DNA of 64,000 nucleotides, taken from NCBI GenBank assembly GCA_037954325.1, contig JBBMNZ010000028.1, forward strand, positions 7,199,001-7,263,000. The letters run 5' to 3'. The notes under the pieces were generated by a model. The model worked only from the letters and a program-made list of their open reading frames with translations, did no database searches and was not told the DNA's origin. Shown piece by piece: positions 1 to 11,848 of the stretch (position 1 is its first letter; every line of letters starts with the position of its first letter). Source of the DNA: Fistularia commersonii (lineage: Eukaryota > Chordata > Actinopteri > Syngnathiformes > Fistulariidae). Made by a program: the position numbers and the translations under genes.

Positions 1-3000
1 CTTAACTCCATTCTTGTGCAGGCCTTAAGTCAACACTTACCTGCTTGACCCCTCCCCCGAACCCAAACACCAATCTTTCTGTTGACCCGAATAAACAGAC
101 TTTACTCCCAGCATCAACATGCTGTCTAAAAAAGAAAAAAAAACAAGCTATCCTAGCCTGTCACCGCCGATTGCTCCTGTTTCGAGCCCGCCGTCTACTC
201 CTCGTCTGTTTGCACTTGCAGCGGTGAAGGCGTCACATGTTTGCGTCACATCCCAACAATACACCTGTTACATGACGCTCGGTTACATGAGGCTCGTCCG
301 GAAATATGAAAATCATATGATATGACGGTTGTGTGTGCTTGTGTTGGGGCAGAGGGGGCGGGAGAGCACGCACTTTGGGATTGTTTGCGCAACTGAGCTT
401 TTGTGTGTTTCTTGTGCCTCCATGGCAATTAATGCATTTCACTGTCAAAAAAAAAAAACAAACAAAAAACTTTTTAATGAATGAGGCGTCGATCGGCGGA
501 ACGAACGGCTTTTGGTTTACAGCCCGGAACCACGCTGATCATTTCTTTCCAGTTCTCAGTGTTTTGTGGTGATTTTCCAACACGTCTGCTCTCAAACCTA
601 TAAAACATTGGCGGGCGGGGGGGTGCATAAGGCGCAGATGACTGGCCCGTAGCATCAGGTAGGAAAGTTCGATCATTTGACTTACTCACGATCCGGCGCT
701 CGCAATTCGAAACTTTGGGGTGAAAGAGGAAAGCTGCTTTTGCCTGAGGTGACATTGAAGTCGTATTCGGGTCGAGGAGGCGTTCAGAGCGAGAGAGACA
801 GAGAGAGAGAGAGGGAGAAGGAGAGATAGAGAGAGGGAAACACATTTAAAGGGAAGTGATCAGGAAGCATGTGGTGACAAGTCACCTCACCTCCACCCCC
901 TTTCAGTTGGGCTAACGTTAATCCGCCGGTCATGTGACCCTGAGCTATTAGTCTGGTCTAGGCCGAGAGGCTCTGATCCATCTGTCGCCCAGCGTGGCTG
1001 ATTGTTGGCATGCAGAGCATGTACTCTTCTGTCCCATGGTCACTGCCTGCTGCACACTGATGCCCGGCTAACTAGTTACTTCTGCAGGGTTATATCAGTA
1101 CTTTCATAAGAGTTCCTCACTGTCTTTCTGCTAGTTTCAATGGAATCTTGATAAAGTTCCGCTTTTTTTTCTTTTTCATTGAAATCCTCTCGGCTTCCCG
1201 TCAGCAGTCGCCTCAGTGAGCCGTGGTATGATGAAGGTAGACAGCCCGAGAAGACCGAGCACATCCAATAAACCAAACGGCTCATGTTGAAGTTTTGTTT
1301 CATATGTATTTATACCTACATGCCATTCATTGTATTTATCATGAACACGGCTGTCGGCGGCTTTGCAGGATTGCATTTGGCAGCATTAGAATGTAAGTGA
1401 AGACAAAGCGAACCGAGATTTTTTTAACTTCTCAGATAGACAAACATGTGCCAGAGAAGCCGGGGAGAGAATTTGCAGCTGAAAACTTCACCTCAGCTGC
1501 TGGTCTTTGAAGCGGTGCTGCTGTCAAACAGTGCGAGAGGGCTGAGGTGATTCCCACCCCTAACAGCTGCCGCGTTCATCAGTATTTTACTCTGGCTCGG
1601 ACCGCAGCGTCCAATGTAAAGCACAGCGTTCCGGCAGGAGCCACTGAAGCGGAGGAGCGAGGTTATTATCTTTTGACGACCGGGATAGCCAGAGCACTCT
1701 GCGGCCACTTAACTGAGCAATTTAAAAGGAAATCCCAAATCAAGCGAGGAATGGGTGGGCTTTAAGTCCACCTACGCTGCTGATGGTGTTTCCTCTTTTT
1801 GCATATCTGGTATGAAATTGTGTGAGTAGATAGCGGACAAAGGTCAGCGTGGGGAAAGGTTCACGAGGGATTTTCCTGGCCCAGATGAAGGGCCGTCTTA
1901 TTTTTACACAGCTACGCTGTGAGACCGGTGGCTCCTCGTTCAGGTTTACTGTGCATTGAAATACTGGCAGACGTCGAATGATGTAAACTTTGACCGTGAT
2001 TCAAAGACTGCCTTTAAGACCTGCTTTGATTATTTACATTATAGAAAACACATCGCCATGTGTTGCCCACGATTGGACTTCTATGCCTCAGGAGGAATAA
2101 AACCGGATGAGTGCAGTCAAGTTCTTCTCTGTCCGTCTGTCTGTCTGAGTATAAAAGATTCCGTATATTTAGCACCTCGCTGCTAAATATACAATTAAAC
2201 TGTGGAACGGGGTAGTTTGTTATTGATTGACCTACCTATCTCTCACTTCTCTCATTTCGGGGATGGGTGGAGGTGTTTACACGTTGCAAACTCTAAGGAC
2301 GGCCATCCTCTTGGAGCCACGGGCGCTTCGAAGGTCTTGCGTCACTTGGAGTCTTGACTTTGAATGGAAACGAGGCTTCATGTTGGTGGAGCAAAGTGAA
2401 AAAATGCTTTTGATTTTTGAAATTTCTACTTCGCCGGCACGTCTGTAATTAAATCATGAGGTTGGGCTGAATGTTTGAATGTTTCCTTCCCGCTTTTTCA
2501 CGTCGAGTCCGATCCTTGCCGTCTCAAGGAGCAGCCTTGAGCGTGCCAGGCTCTGCGGAGGAGCTCAAATTTAATCCTAAAATCATTTGTGAAACTACCT
2601 TCAATCAAACGATCAGCAACATCAGCAGATAAACATTAGCTGCTGGCTGAAAGAAGGCAGCCTGCAGGCAGAATATTGGCCAGTTCTGAAGATCAACCCC
2701 ATCTCCTGTTGATAATGTCAATTTCCTGACTTGACGATTACCGAGGTGTTGTAGGGGTTCTTCAGTGATTGTAGTATTCAGGCAGGATGTTGGATTATTA
2801 TCCTTTTCATACATAACACATGAATGCAAGTGTTCTGATGCCCTCTCCTCCAGTCAGTTTTAAAAAGTGCTGGGAGTCTATTGTGTCTTTTCATGGCCGT
2901 CCTCTCCCTGCCGTCGCCCTTCTATCGGCCGACCCGCTGGCCTTCCTCCAGACATCACGCAGTTTGTCACCGGCCGGCAACATGAAGTGACTCAGCCATC

Positions 3001-3382
3001 TGACAAGCACTTCTTGACTGGAGGCGTATTTGTAGACGCATGGCTGTATTTTCATGCCTCGTAACCGGGGACCTTTGCATGTTTCGAGATGTTTTGTAAC
3101 TTACAAGTGTAAGTGTCTCAGATTCTGAATTTTAACATTTGAGATAGTGTGACTTTTATAGACGATATTTCCATTCGTCAATCAGTGTGTAATCAGAAAG
3201 ACACTATTACTATAGTCATATATCGTTTACATATCATTTTTTAAATGTACTTTTAAAGTTCTTGACATATCTCATTCCTTGTTGCTCAAAAGGGCACATC
3301 CAGCCTCCCTTCTGTACATTTTTCCAGCTTTTAAAATAAAATAGTGATTCTTTTTAATTCCCATCAACTGGTTGACGCCTCT
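1..3382. other. intergenic DNA without recognisable gene
   Basis: I see no coding exon supported by splice sites, homology or a long frame in this stretch. The open frames are short and lack recognisable domains. A purine-rich (GA)n-like tract lies at about 787-838. The rest is unique-looking, moderately AT-rich sequence typical of a fish intergenic region or of a long first intron. Confidence 0.5.
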
Positions 3383-3390
3383 CCCTAGGA

Positions 3391-3851
3391 CAGGGGTGGG
3401 CAAACTTTTTTGCTCAGGGGCCGCATTGACTTTTGAAAACTTGAAAGACGGGCCAGGTCACCACAAGATACGATACAAATGAAAAAGAAAACAAAAAGCA
3501 TTTGTTAACATTACATTTGCTTTGATAATAAAGCCAGCTTGGTTTTGGAGGCTTTGACGTTTGCTCACATTTCATGCACAAACTGTCTTTTTCCCTTGTA
3601 GCTTCACGTCCAGCTCATTCATGTGTCAGTATGTCCACAGTAAAGGCTAAATCAAAAAGCCAATCTGTGTCGTTCAGCTCAGGAAAATTCTCAAGTAGCT
3701 CCAAAAATGAAATAATCTCCTGTTTGAGCTCCCATATTCATTGATCCAATCATTCACATAAAGAATGAATTCTGTACCAATCTTTGGCGGGCCGGATTAA
3801 ATAGACCAACGGGCCAGATGTGGCCCGCGGGCCGTAGTTTGCTCACCCCTG
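3391..3851. mobile_element. hAT-type non-autonomous DNA transposon (MITE), both ends intact
   Basis: A 461-bp element begins CAGGGGTGGGCAAACT and ends with the reverse complement of CAGGGGTGAGCAAACT, so the terminal inverted repeats agree at 15 of 16 positions. It is flanked by a perfect 8-bp direct repeat, ccctagga, at 3383-3390 and 3852-3859. An 8-bp target duplication and CAGGGGTG-type ends are hallmarks of hAT transposons. No transposase frame is present inside, so it would have been moved by an autonomous relative elsewhere. The subterminal regions are rich in GGGCC/GGCCC words, as in related vertebrate hAT MITEs. The strand is arbitrary. Confidence 0.9.
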
Positions 3852-5532
3852 CCCTAGGATGATAAACGTTCCTTCCAATAGTTACCTTCTTAGATATCGA
3901 TTTTTCTCAGTCTGGTTAAGCCTGGCGTTGCTGGTCTCAGCTCAGTCTGAGGGTTAGGGTGCTGACCCCTCTGCACGATCGGGCGCGCATTCACATCCTG
4001 GCGCCTGCAACCTGAGGCGCTGGTAGACGCTCCCATCACTCCAGGTGTGCCGGATGCAGACAGGAAGAGTCCACTTTAAGTATCGGGTGTCACCGAGTTG
4101 CAGCGGGTTTATTTCTGTCAGACTCTTTGACCTCGCCTTGTGTTTTCCCCATGTTGTTTAAATACAGTGCAAGTCAATTTACCTCGGGCCGCCCGGAACA
4201 GGAAACACGCTCCGAAAGCACCCCCCATCCCCACCCCAACCCCCACCGCCTCTTCAAGGTCAGGGCTCAGACTCACAGTCAGCCTCTGTGTTCCAGGCTG
4301 CCCCGGGCGTTCAGAGACAAGCCAAGCAACACGTACTCATGACATCAGCACCAGGTCCAGCGAAAATGAGCGGTGCTTTCCTTTGCGATCACATAATTTA
4401 GAGCTTCATAACCCCCTCAGATGTGCAGCAGGGTCATCGACATCGGTGCCTCTCCCAGACATGTCCATAAATGGGTTTGGAGTATTTTGATTCAGCACAT
4501 CAGAGGGTTTCGCGTGCAAGTACGAGGGAGTTAATATGAGCGTAGCACCTGCACATCCTGGGACCGACCCCGTGATTAACGGCGCACTGGCTGCTGAAGA
4601 AAATACAGTCCGGACAGCACAAAGGAGGGGATGGCGGGGGGCTTTGATTCTCCCTGTTTATTTCCACGCTTCGGAGGCCAAGACATGCCTTTAGTGTCAT
4701 CGACGTAGACAAATTCACAATCTGGTTATTTTAAAAATGCTGGTCGGTCTTGATTGCAACGTTTGTGAAAATGGCTCTCTAAGCCCCCGTGTCACAGACC
4801 TTTCACCCATCAGACCTGCAGCGAAAATATTCTGCGGTGCGTAAGTCTAGTTATTATTTATTTTTGCTGACAGTGGCCAGGACCAAAGTCTCATCGCTGC
4901 GGATTACAACCTGATATTTCTGTTTCTGCCGTGCGGCCCCAACGGCAAAAGCTGAGGTAACATCAGGTTCATAGCAAATGTATGATTTGAGCGTCCCTAG
5001 AGTTTCTCTCACTGACATGAGGAAGCTGACTTTGGGCAATTCGAGAGGAAATAGATTTAGATAATTTTGTCTTCATTTTTTGCATAAGCAGCAGGGGTCA
5101 TGTCAGTACACAGACAGACAAGTACCCTGTTGAAAGGCTTGTTGCAGTGATATTCGTTCATATTCTTTTACAGTCCAGCATTTACTTCCTATAAGAAAAC
5201 CACTTTTTTTTTTTCACACCAAATGGCTGCGGGTTACAGTGGCTCTGCTGCTGAGGGGTTCACACAGAAACACTTGTGTTTTAATTGAGCAGGATGTGAG
5301 GTAGCTGATTCTGTTGTCACCCATGTTAAAGCCTATTAGAGGCTTACAGCAAATGAGATGGGTTGGAAAACCAATAGTGCCACACAGACAAATAAATACA
5401 GGAGATACAGAGCGGACAAAGTAGATGGAGACAGAAAATACGCCGTAGGTGAGGCAAACAATGTCACCAATTTATCTGACAGACACGAGTACCCAATGTA
5501 TTCACAAGGGAGGAACAATATAAACAATTTAG

Positions 5533-5566
<34 letters not shown>
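5533..5566. repeat. (GT)n microsatellite
   Basis: About 17 uninterrupted GT units, likely length-polymorphic. Confidence 0.9.
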
Positions 5567-5567
<1 letters not shown>

Positions 5568-7019
5568 CGTGTTTTTCGTACGTCTAGATTTAGGTCATGG
5601 AAGCTCCCTCATGTCTGGGAATACAGCAAACATCTGTGAGATTACTGTAAGGGGCATCTGATTAAAAAATGATTATGATGACATACCAGAGAAAATAGTT
5701 GTTTTTTTTCCAGGGATGTACTTTTTGTGTCTCATTTATAATTTGTTGCGTGTCGGATTCGAGAGCAAAAGAGGTCTGCGGTATCAACAATTTAATATTT
5801 TATCATCTACAGCACACCCCCCTTCTCTTGTGTCCCATCTCTATTTAGAAATTGATAACAGCTTTTCTTAAGTTGCTCCATAAGATATTATATATATATA
5901 ATATGAACAGCATAGGCTCTTTCTCATATAGGAGATCTGTAATGTTAGGGACCCGCGGCGTGCTGTTCGACTTAGCATTCCTGCTCTCGGCAACAACGTG
6001 TGACACAACAGCACTGCCATGATTGTGCTGTTCCAGCTGACCCTTTTTACATCCACATCGATCCGGTGGAACGTCTCATCCCTCCGCTCAGAGTGGGAGC
6101 AGCTTTGCGTGGATTCCTGCTTAATATCGGCAGTCTTCCTACCCTGCAAAAAAAAAAAAACTGCCTCAGTGTAGGTTTCTCTGTATTCTCAACTCCATCT
6201 GCAACTTCATCTGTATGGAATCAGCCCCTGCTCTCGGAGCACTATTATGCAAAGTCATGGATTTCTGGGGCTGCTATCCTGTATTGATCCTGTGAGTTAA
6301 TCTGTGTTTGTGACAGGCGGCCGCGGTCATACGAGTGCAGGCGCGTCGCTAGCCGGTTTTGTCGGTCCCTGCAAAACAAAATTAAAAACAACATGTCTGT
6401 GGATTTTTATTGAAGAAGTGCCTTATGGTTTTGATCTACGCCACAGTCTGCGTGGACCCAAGCTCTTCATCCTCCAACCATCAGATCCCGAATGTTCTCT
6501 CTGTGCGATGCTGTGCTCGTCCTTTGTAGGCACTCATACATGTGAGCCACATCACATGTGACACATCACTTCTGTCAGTACATAGTGTGCCATCTTGTGC
6601 ACCATTACCATTAAACCTTATTAAAACACTCTCCTTTCTCACATGATTCGCTGTGACTGCCCTTTGTTTTTCTCACAGTGAGGAATAAGGGTGTGTTTGT
6701 ATAGAACACAGTCTTTGGTATAGAACAGGGTGTTAAAAATAGACCGTTAAGCAATGGAGGGTCCATGTCTCATTGGTGTCAACATTTCCTTTTATGGTCT
6801 TTTAAGAAAAAGAAACGGCGCTTCGCAAACATAGGGGGTATATAGGAAATACATATAGAAATGGAAATCTACTCAGAGAAGTGAGGCACATGTAGATTTA
6901 GATCAATGACCTTAAAGGACCTCAACTAAGAGGTTTATAGGTGCTTGCGGAACATGAACTATGCTAAATGTAAGGTGACATTCCTTTTCCTTCCTGGGTG
7001 AAAAATGAATATGTGTATT

Positions 7020-7102
7020 TGTGTATGTGTGTGTATATATATATATATATATCAGGGATGCACACCAGGGATACACATACACGCACATATACATATACAT
7101 AC

Positions 7103-7145
<43 letters not shown>

Positions 7146-7146
7146 A
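7020..7146. repeat. compound TG/TA/CATA microsatellite
   Basis: A (TG)n(TA)n block at 7020-7051 is followed, after about 30 bp, by CATA tetranucleotides and a second (TA)n block to about 7146. The near-palindromic TA tracts could extrude as hairpins. Confidence 0.85.
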
Positions 7147-7951
7147 ATTTATGAACCAACATAATCTGCAAAATGTGATGGTGTTTTACTCAGGAGCAAG
7201 AAGTCCATTCACAAAAAGCAGACTTAAGCCAAGGTGCATGCTATAGAAGGAGGAAGGCTACGTCCCCTCCGTCTCGACACATACCACGCTCCTCCGCCTA
7301 ACTCTTTGAAAATCGGCTTGGTTTGTCTGTAATCCCGGCAACAGGCAGACTAAACAGCGTTGCATGCCTCACCTCACTGCTCGATGTATTTAACAGATTT
7401 CTTCCTTTTTTTTATTTCGTCCTTTAGTAAGTCGTTTGTAACCTGCACCTTTGATTTATTTCTGATTGGCCTGTTATTTCTGGCTTTCTTTATCATCAGG
7501 GCGGATGCAAGAATAAGGCGCAAAGTCATGCCCTGAAAGCTAATATGGCATTAGACTTCATGTGTGGAGAGGTGAAGAGTGATTTAAGTGGGGGTGGAGG
7601 GAAAAATCTTAAGGTAGGGAAACCAGAGCAGGCCGATGGTGGCTGCGGCTCTCTGTGTTACCTCAGTGTCCATGTTCAGCTTATCCAGATTATCCCGCTG
7701 CCTCCACCATAATCACTCAGTTGCTACCAAGTATAAAGCACCATACGGCTGAGGCCTTTGTTTTCCTTGTTTAATGTGGCAGAGATGAAAGCTCTGTCCT
7801 GTTTTTCAAGGATGGTCATCTAAAACACGCTGTTTGGTTCCAGCAGCAGTCACGGTCTCATTTTTTTTTTTTTAAGAAGTTTTTTCTTAATTGGCACTTT
7901 GGCCATGGAGGGATTGATTTTTTTTTTAGTAACTTATGTAACGGGTCAATC

Positions 7952-9365
7952 ATCATTGTTCCTGATGATATACCTGTGGAGGTAGGGAAGTGTCTTGGAG
8001 AGGCAGCGGTAGAGTTTCTGGCTAGATTATTCAACAGGGTCTTAGAGAGAGGGAAGATGCCTGAGGAATGGAGAAGTGTGATGGCGCCCCTTTTTAAGAA
8101 TAAAGGGGATGTGCAGAGTTGTGATAACTTTCAATGGATAAAGTTGATGAGCCGTACAATGAAGTTATGGGAAAGAGTAGTGGAAACTCGACTGAGAGCA
8201 GAAGTCAGCATTTGTGAACAGCAATATGGCTTCATGCCTCGAAGGAGTACTACAGATGCAGTATTTGCTTTGAGAATGCTAATAGAGAAATACAGAGAAG
8301 GCCAGAGGGAGCTGCATTGTGTTTTTGTAGACCTAGAAAAAGCATATGACAGGGTGCCAAGAGAGGAGCTCTGGTATTGTATGAGGACATCTGGAGTGGC
8401 AGAGAAGTATGTTAGACTGGTGCAGGACATGTATGCTAGCTATGAGACAGTGATGAGGTGTGCTGTAGGTGTAACAGAGAAGTTCAAGGTGGAGGTGGGA
8501 CTTCATCAGAGATCAGCTCTAAGCCCCTTACTGTTTGCAGTTGAGATGGACAGGCGGACAGATGAGGTGAGACAGGAATCTCCATGGACCATGATGTTTG
8601 CAGAGGACATTGTGATCTGTAGTGAGAACAAGGGACAGGCTGAGGAACATCCAGAGAGGTGAAGGTATGCTCTGGAAGTGAGAGGAATTTAGGTTAGCCA
8701 CAGCAAGACAGAATATATGTGTGAGAATGGGAGGAACCCGAGTGGAACAGTGAAGCACAGGGAATGGAGATCAAGAAGTTGGAGGATTTCAAGTACTTAG
8801 GGTCAACGGTCCAGAGCAGTGGAAAAGAGGTGAAGAAACGGGCTCAAGCAGATTAGAATGGGTGGAGAAAAGTATCAGAGGTACGGTACCATGTGATAGA
8901 AGACTATTAGCCATAATGGAAGGAAAGGTGTACAAGACAGTGGTGAGGCCAGCAATCCTGTATGGTTTAGAAACAGTGACACTGATGAAAAGACGGGAGG
9001 CAGAGCTGGAGGTCAAAGAGATGAAGATGCTAAGGTTCCCTTTGGGAGTGACAAGAATGGATAGGATCAGGAATGAGTCTATCAGAGGAACAGCACATGT
9101 TAGATATTTTGGAGAGAAGGTCAGAGAGGCCAGACTGAGATGGTTCGACCATGTACAGAGGAGAGATAGTGCATATATTGGTAGGCTGATTCCGGAATTG
9201 GAGCTGCCAGGCAGGAGGTCTAGAGGAAGACCAAAGAGAAGATTTATGGACACAGTGAGAGAGGGTGTGAAGTTAGTTGGTGTGAAAAAAGGGAGATAAA
9301 GAGAATAGGGTTAGATTGTCGCTGTGACGACCCCCGAAGGGAAAAGCCGAAAGGAAAAGAAGAAT
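7952..9365 (+). mobile_element. RTE-type LINE, 5'-truncated, inactive
   Basis: This 1.4-kb insertion holds the reverse transcriptase and C-terminal part of a non-LTR retrotransposon. The reverse transcriptase region shows DLEKAYDRVPREELW at about 8328-8372 and the SALSPLLFAVEMDR block. The catalytic FADD box, at 8597-8608, reads FAED. A stop at 8660-8662 and later frameshifts break the frame. The distal region around 8930-9240 keeps the family's KVYKTVVRPAILYGLETV and GRRSRGRPKRRFMD segments. The copy ends in the short 3' tail gaaaagccgaaaggaaaag. Nine-base direct repeats (gggtcaatc) at 7943-7951 and 9366-9374 flank it. The endonuclease domain is missing, as expected from incomplete reverse transcription. 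RTE-clade assignment rests on motif recognition; the exact family name is unsure. Confidence 0.88.
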
Positions 9366-9374
9366 GGGTCAATC

Positions 9375-9654
9375 TCTGGGTTTTAAGTACACTGAAAATC
9401 CTCGGTTTCTTGCAGTTCCGAGCAGCACATCGGCTCGAGCGGGCTTTGTGCTTTTTCCAGACGATTGAGCATGTTGGATCCCCGGGCGGGGGTGGGGGGG
9501 TGGAGATGGGGTGGGTCACCTTGCTCAGCTGGCTGGCTTCAGCAAATAAGCGAATGGGGGGAAAAATAAAACAGGTTTTGGTTTATTTTAGTAACAGAAA
9601 ACAGCCATAATTGTTCAAACAGCATCTTCAGGCTTCCTCTTTTTCTCAAAGCAT

Positions 9655-9720
<66 letters not shown>

Positions 9721-11650
9721 CTCTTTGTTTGTGCATGCAGTTAGATGCCCGATGGTTTTCCTGCGTAATCCCAAGGTTTTGGACCACCGCCCTGTGTCAA
9801 GCAGTCATTTTAGCCGCAGAGCACTTTTGACTGCCAACTGAAGACTGTGCGTTGTGTTCAAGTGCAGTGTTTTTAGATAACGTGAGGCAAGGCAACGGTC
9901 TGAAGTCATGAGTATGAGCTTGAGGTCAGTTTGGTTCGGCCACCAATGTCTGAGAGAAGTTTGATGTTACTTGGAGGCAGGCTGCGTGTTTGATTCGTAA
10001 CATCCATTTGAAAGAAAACATTCTTTCTCCTGTTCTGTCTTTATTTCCGGCTGATGCTGCCCCCCCTGCTCCGACGACGGGGACTGAACTTTTAATCAGT
10101 GGTGAAAAGAAATGAATGACTGCTTTGTCCTTACGAAACATTTAGGCACAATTAAAGTATTTTGCTGCGGGAATGATAGCCTCCTCGTAAAAATGGAGAA
10201 ATGCAATAGCGGAGCATGAACATTTTTTGAAATTGGTATTGCATGACCAGAAAAATCAGAGGAATAAGGGGCCGCAGTAGTCAAGATGCAGGCAATTTCA
10301 AGCTGAACAATTGATCACAATCACATGTTTAATATCAGTCCTCGGTACTACATTTGCAAAAATTGTGAAATATGTTGGCATAAGGCAGCTTTGATAACTC
10401 TGCTTTGGATCCTGGTCTGTCCGCCATTATCACTGCCTGTTTATAGTTTTTTTAGTGTGTCTCTGTCACAGGAAAAAATCTTGATTTCACAAATATTCTC
10501 TGAACTATGAACCATCCAAAATCCCAATGTTGCAGGCACCGAAAATATTTGACCTCTCGATTTGGATCGCTTTGGAACTTAGTATTTGCAGGGATGCAGC
10601 TGTTGTTTTTTTTCTCAACAAATTCTGCATTTTGTGATACCACATATTAGCATTTGAATAAAGCAAATGGTCTGTCCAATAATCTGCTGGTTGTTATTGG
10701 CATTCTACCCACGGTCTGTAAATATTGGGATAAAGAAAACCTACAGAAAAGAACTTGTTTAGATGTGTTTTTTTCAGTTTAGCCCTTGTCTGTATTCAGC
10801 CGTGTTGAATCTGTCTCCGTCTTTCTTGTTGATTTGCAGAATATCGTCATAGTGAGATGTCAATCTGAGCAGCAGGATCAGACAGCTGTGCCTTGCTGGG
10901 TTTCTAGATGAATAGTAATACACAGAACGTCTTTTATGTTATATTTTGTGCCTCGGGCTGCCGTTTGAGGGTTGTGACTGTCAATATCCATGATGGCCAA
11001 CTTGTGCAGTCTCTCAAAAATGTTTTTTTTTTTAATTTTGTTGTTTGTTTGTTTTTGGTTAACCATCAACCTTTAACTACTCCGGGCCAAGAAACACAAG
11101 CCGTGCTTATGTTTTTTCACCTCAGGCCTCCAGCAAGCGAAGCCCTTTTTGCAGTACATGTGTGCAAACGTAACATAGCTTGACAAGCGAGAAACATGAT
11201 CAAGAATAAATGAATTGATTCTATAACTTCCAGATCAATGCTTTTGCATTGGCTGTGTTGCAGAATAAGAGCCGTCTTGATGATAGCGCTAAGCTAACAA
11301 TGGCGCTAGGAGTACAGGGGACTGACTGACTGAAATAGTCACTGATGCTGGTGTTACACCAATAGATTTTCATGGTCACAGTCTTAAAACTGAAATGCTT
11401 CTTGACCATTAAGTAGCATTTGAGCTGTTTTAAATCAGTCTTTTCTTAAATCTTGGGGGAAGTCTTTCAGTATTCATGGTGATGTAATACAATAAACAAC
11501 CAATAGATAAGCTCTAACCAAACCGGAAACAGGAAACTTGGTAGACAAGAAATCACAAGAACGGTATTGGCGGCAGAGATGGTATTTTTGGCGGTATAGA
11601 TGTATGGGAGCGTCAAAGGACGTCCCGATTCCAGTGGACCCTCCAGAAGC
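9375..11650. other. intergenic DNA with G-rich tract and long CA repeat
   Basis: No gene is recognised. A run of G-tracts lies at 9484-9516 and a (CA)n microsatellite at 9654-9716. The remainder is unremarkable. Confidence 0.5.
9654..9716. repeat. (CA)n microsatellite
   Basis: About 30 uninterrupted CA units. Frames across it encode only alternating Thr-His or Cys-Val and are not genes. Confidence 0.95.
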
Positions 11651-11848
11651 GGGGCGGCCTGGCGCTGGAAGTCTGTAACTAAACATTTCTGGTTCGATTT
11701 CCGGCTCCTCCCAGTGTGTCGAAGTGTTGTTGAGCAAGACACTGAACCCCTAATTGCTTACAGACAGCAGCCTGCTGCTTCATCCATGATGGGTTAATTG
11801 CAGAAAACAAGTTTCCCCACAAGGGATTAATAAAGGATAAATTATTAT
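11651..11848 (+). repeat. tRNA-derived SINE copy
   Basis: A B-box-like ggttcgatttcc at about 11691-11702 is followed by the segment gtgtcgaagtgttgttgagc, then aagacactgaacccc, and an A-rich 3' end around ggattaataaagg. The same ordered segments recur at 23420-23615, which shows that this is a dispersed family. The tRNA-like head and B box suggest an RNA polymerase III-transcribed SINE mobilised by a LINE. The 5' head is diverged, so the start is approximate. Confidence 0.7.

Larger units (their letters stand above)
3860..7942. other. intergenic DNA with microsatellites
   Basis: No gene is recognised here. The stretch contains a (GT)n tract at 5533-5566 and a compound TG/TA/CATA repeat at 7020-7146. 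Frames that cross the microsatellites are repeat artefacts. Confidence 0.5.

Noticed and set aside
474..845. 123-codon minus-strand frame near the window start
   Set aside because: Its N-terminus is translation of a GA/CT-rich tract and the rest lacks any recognisable motif.
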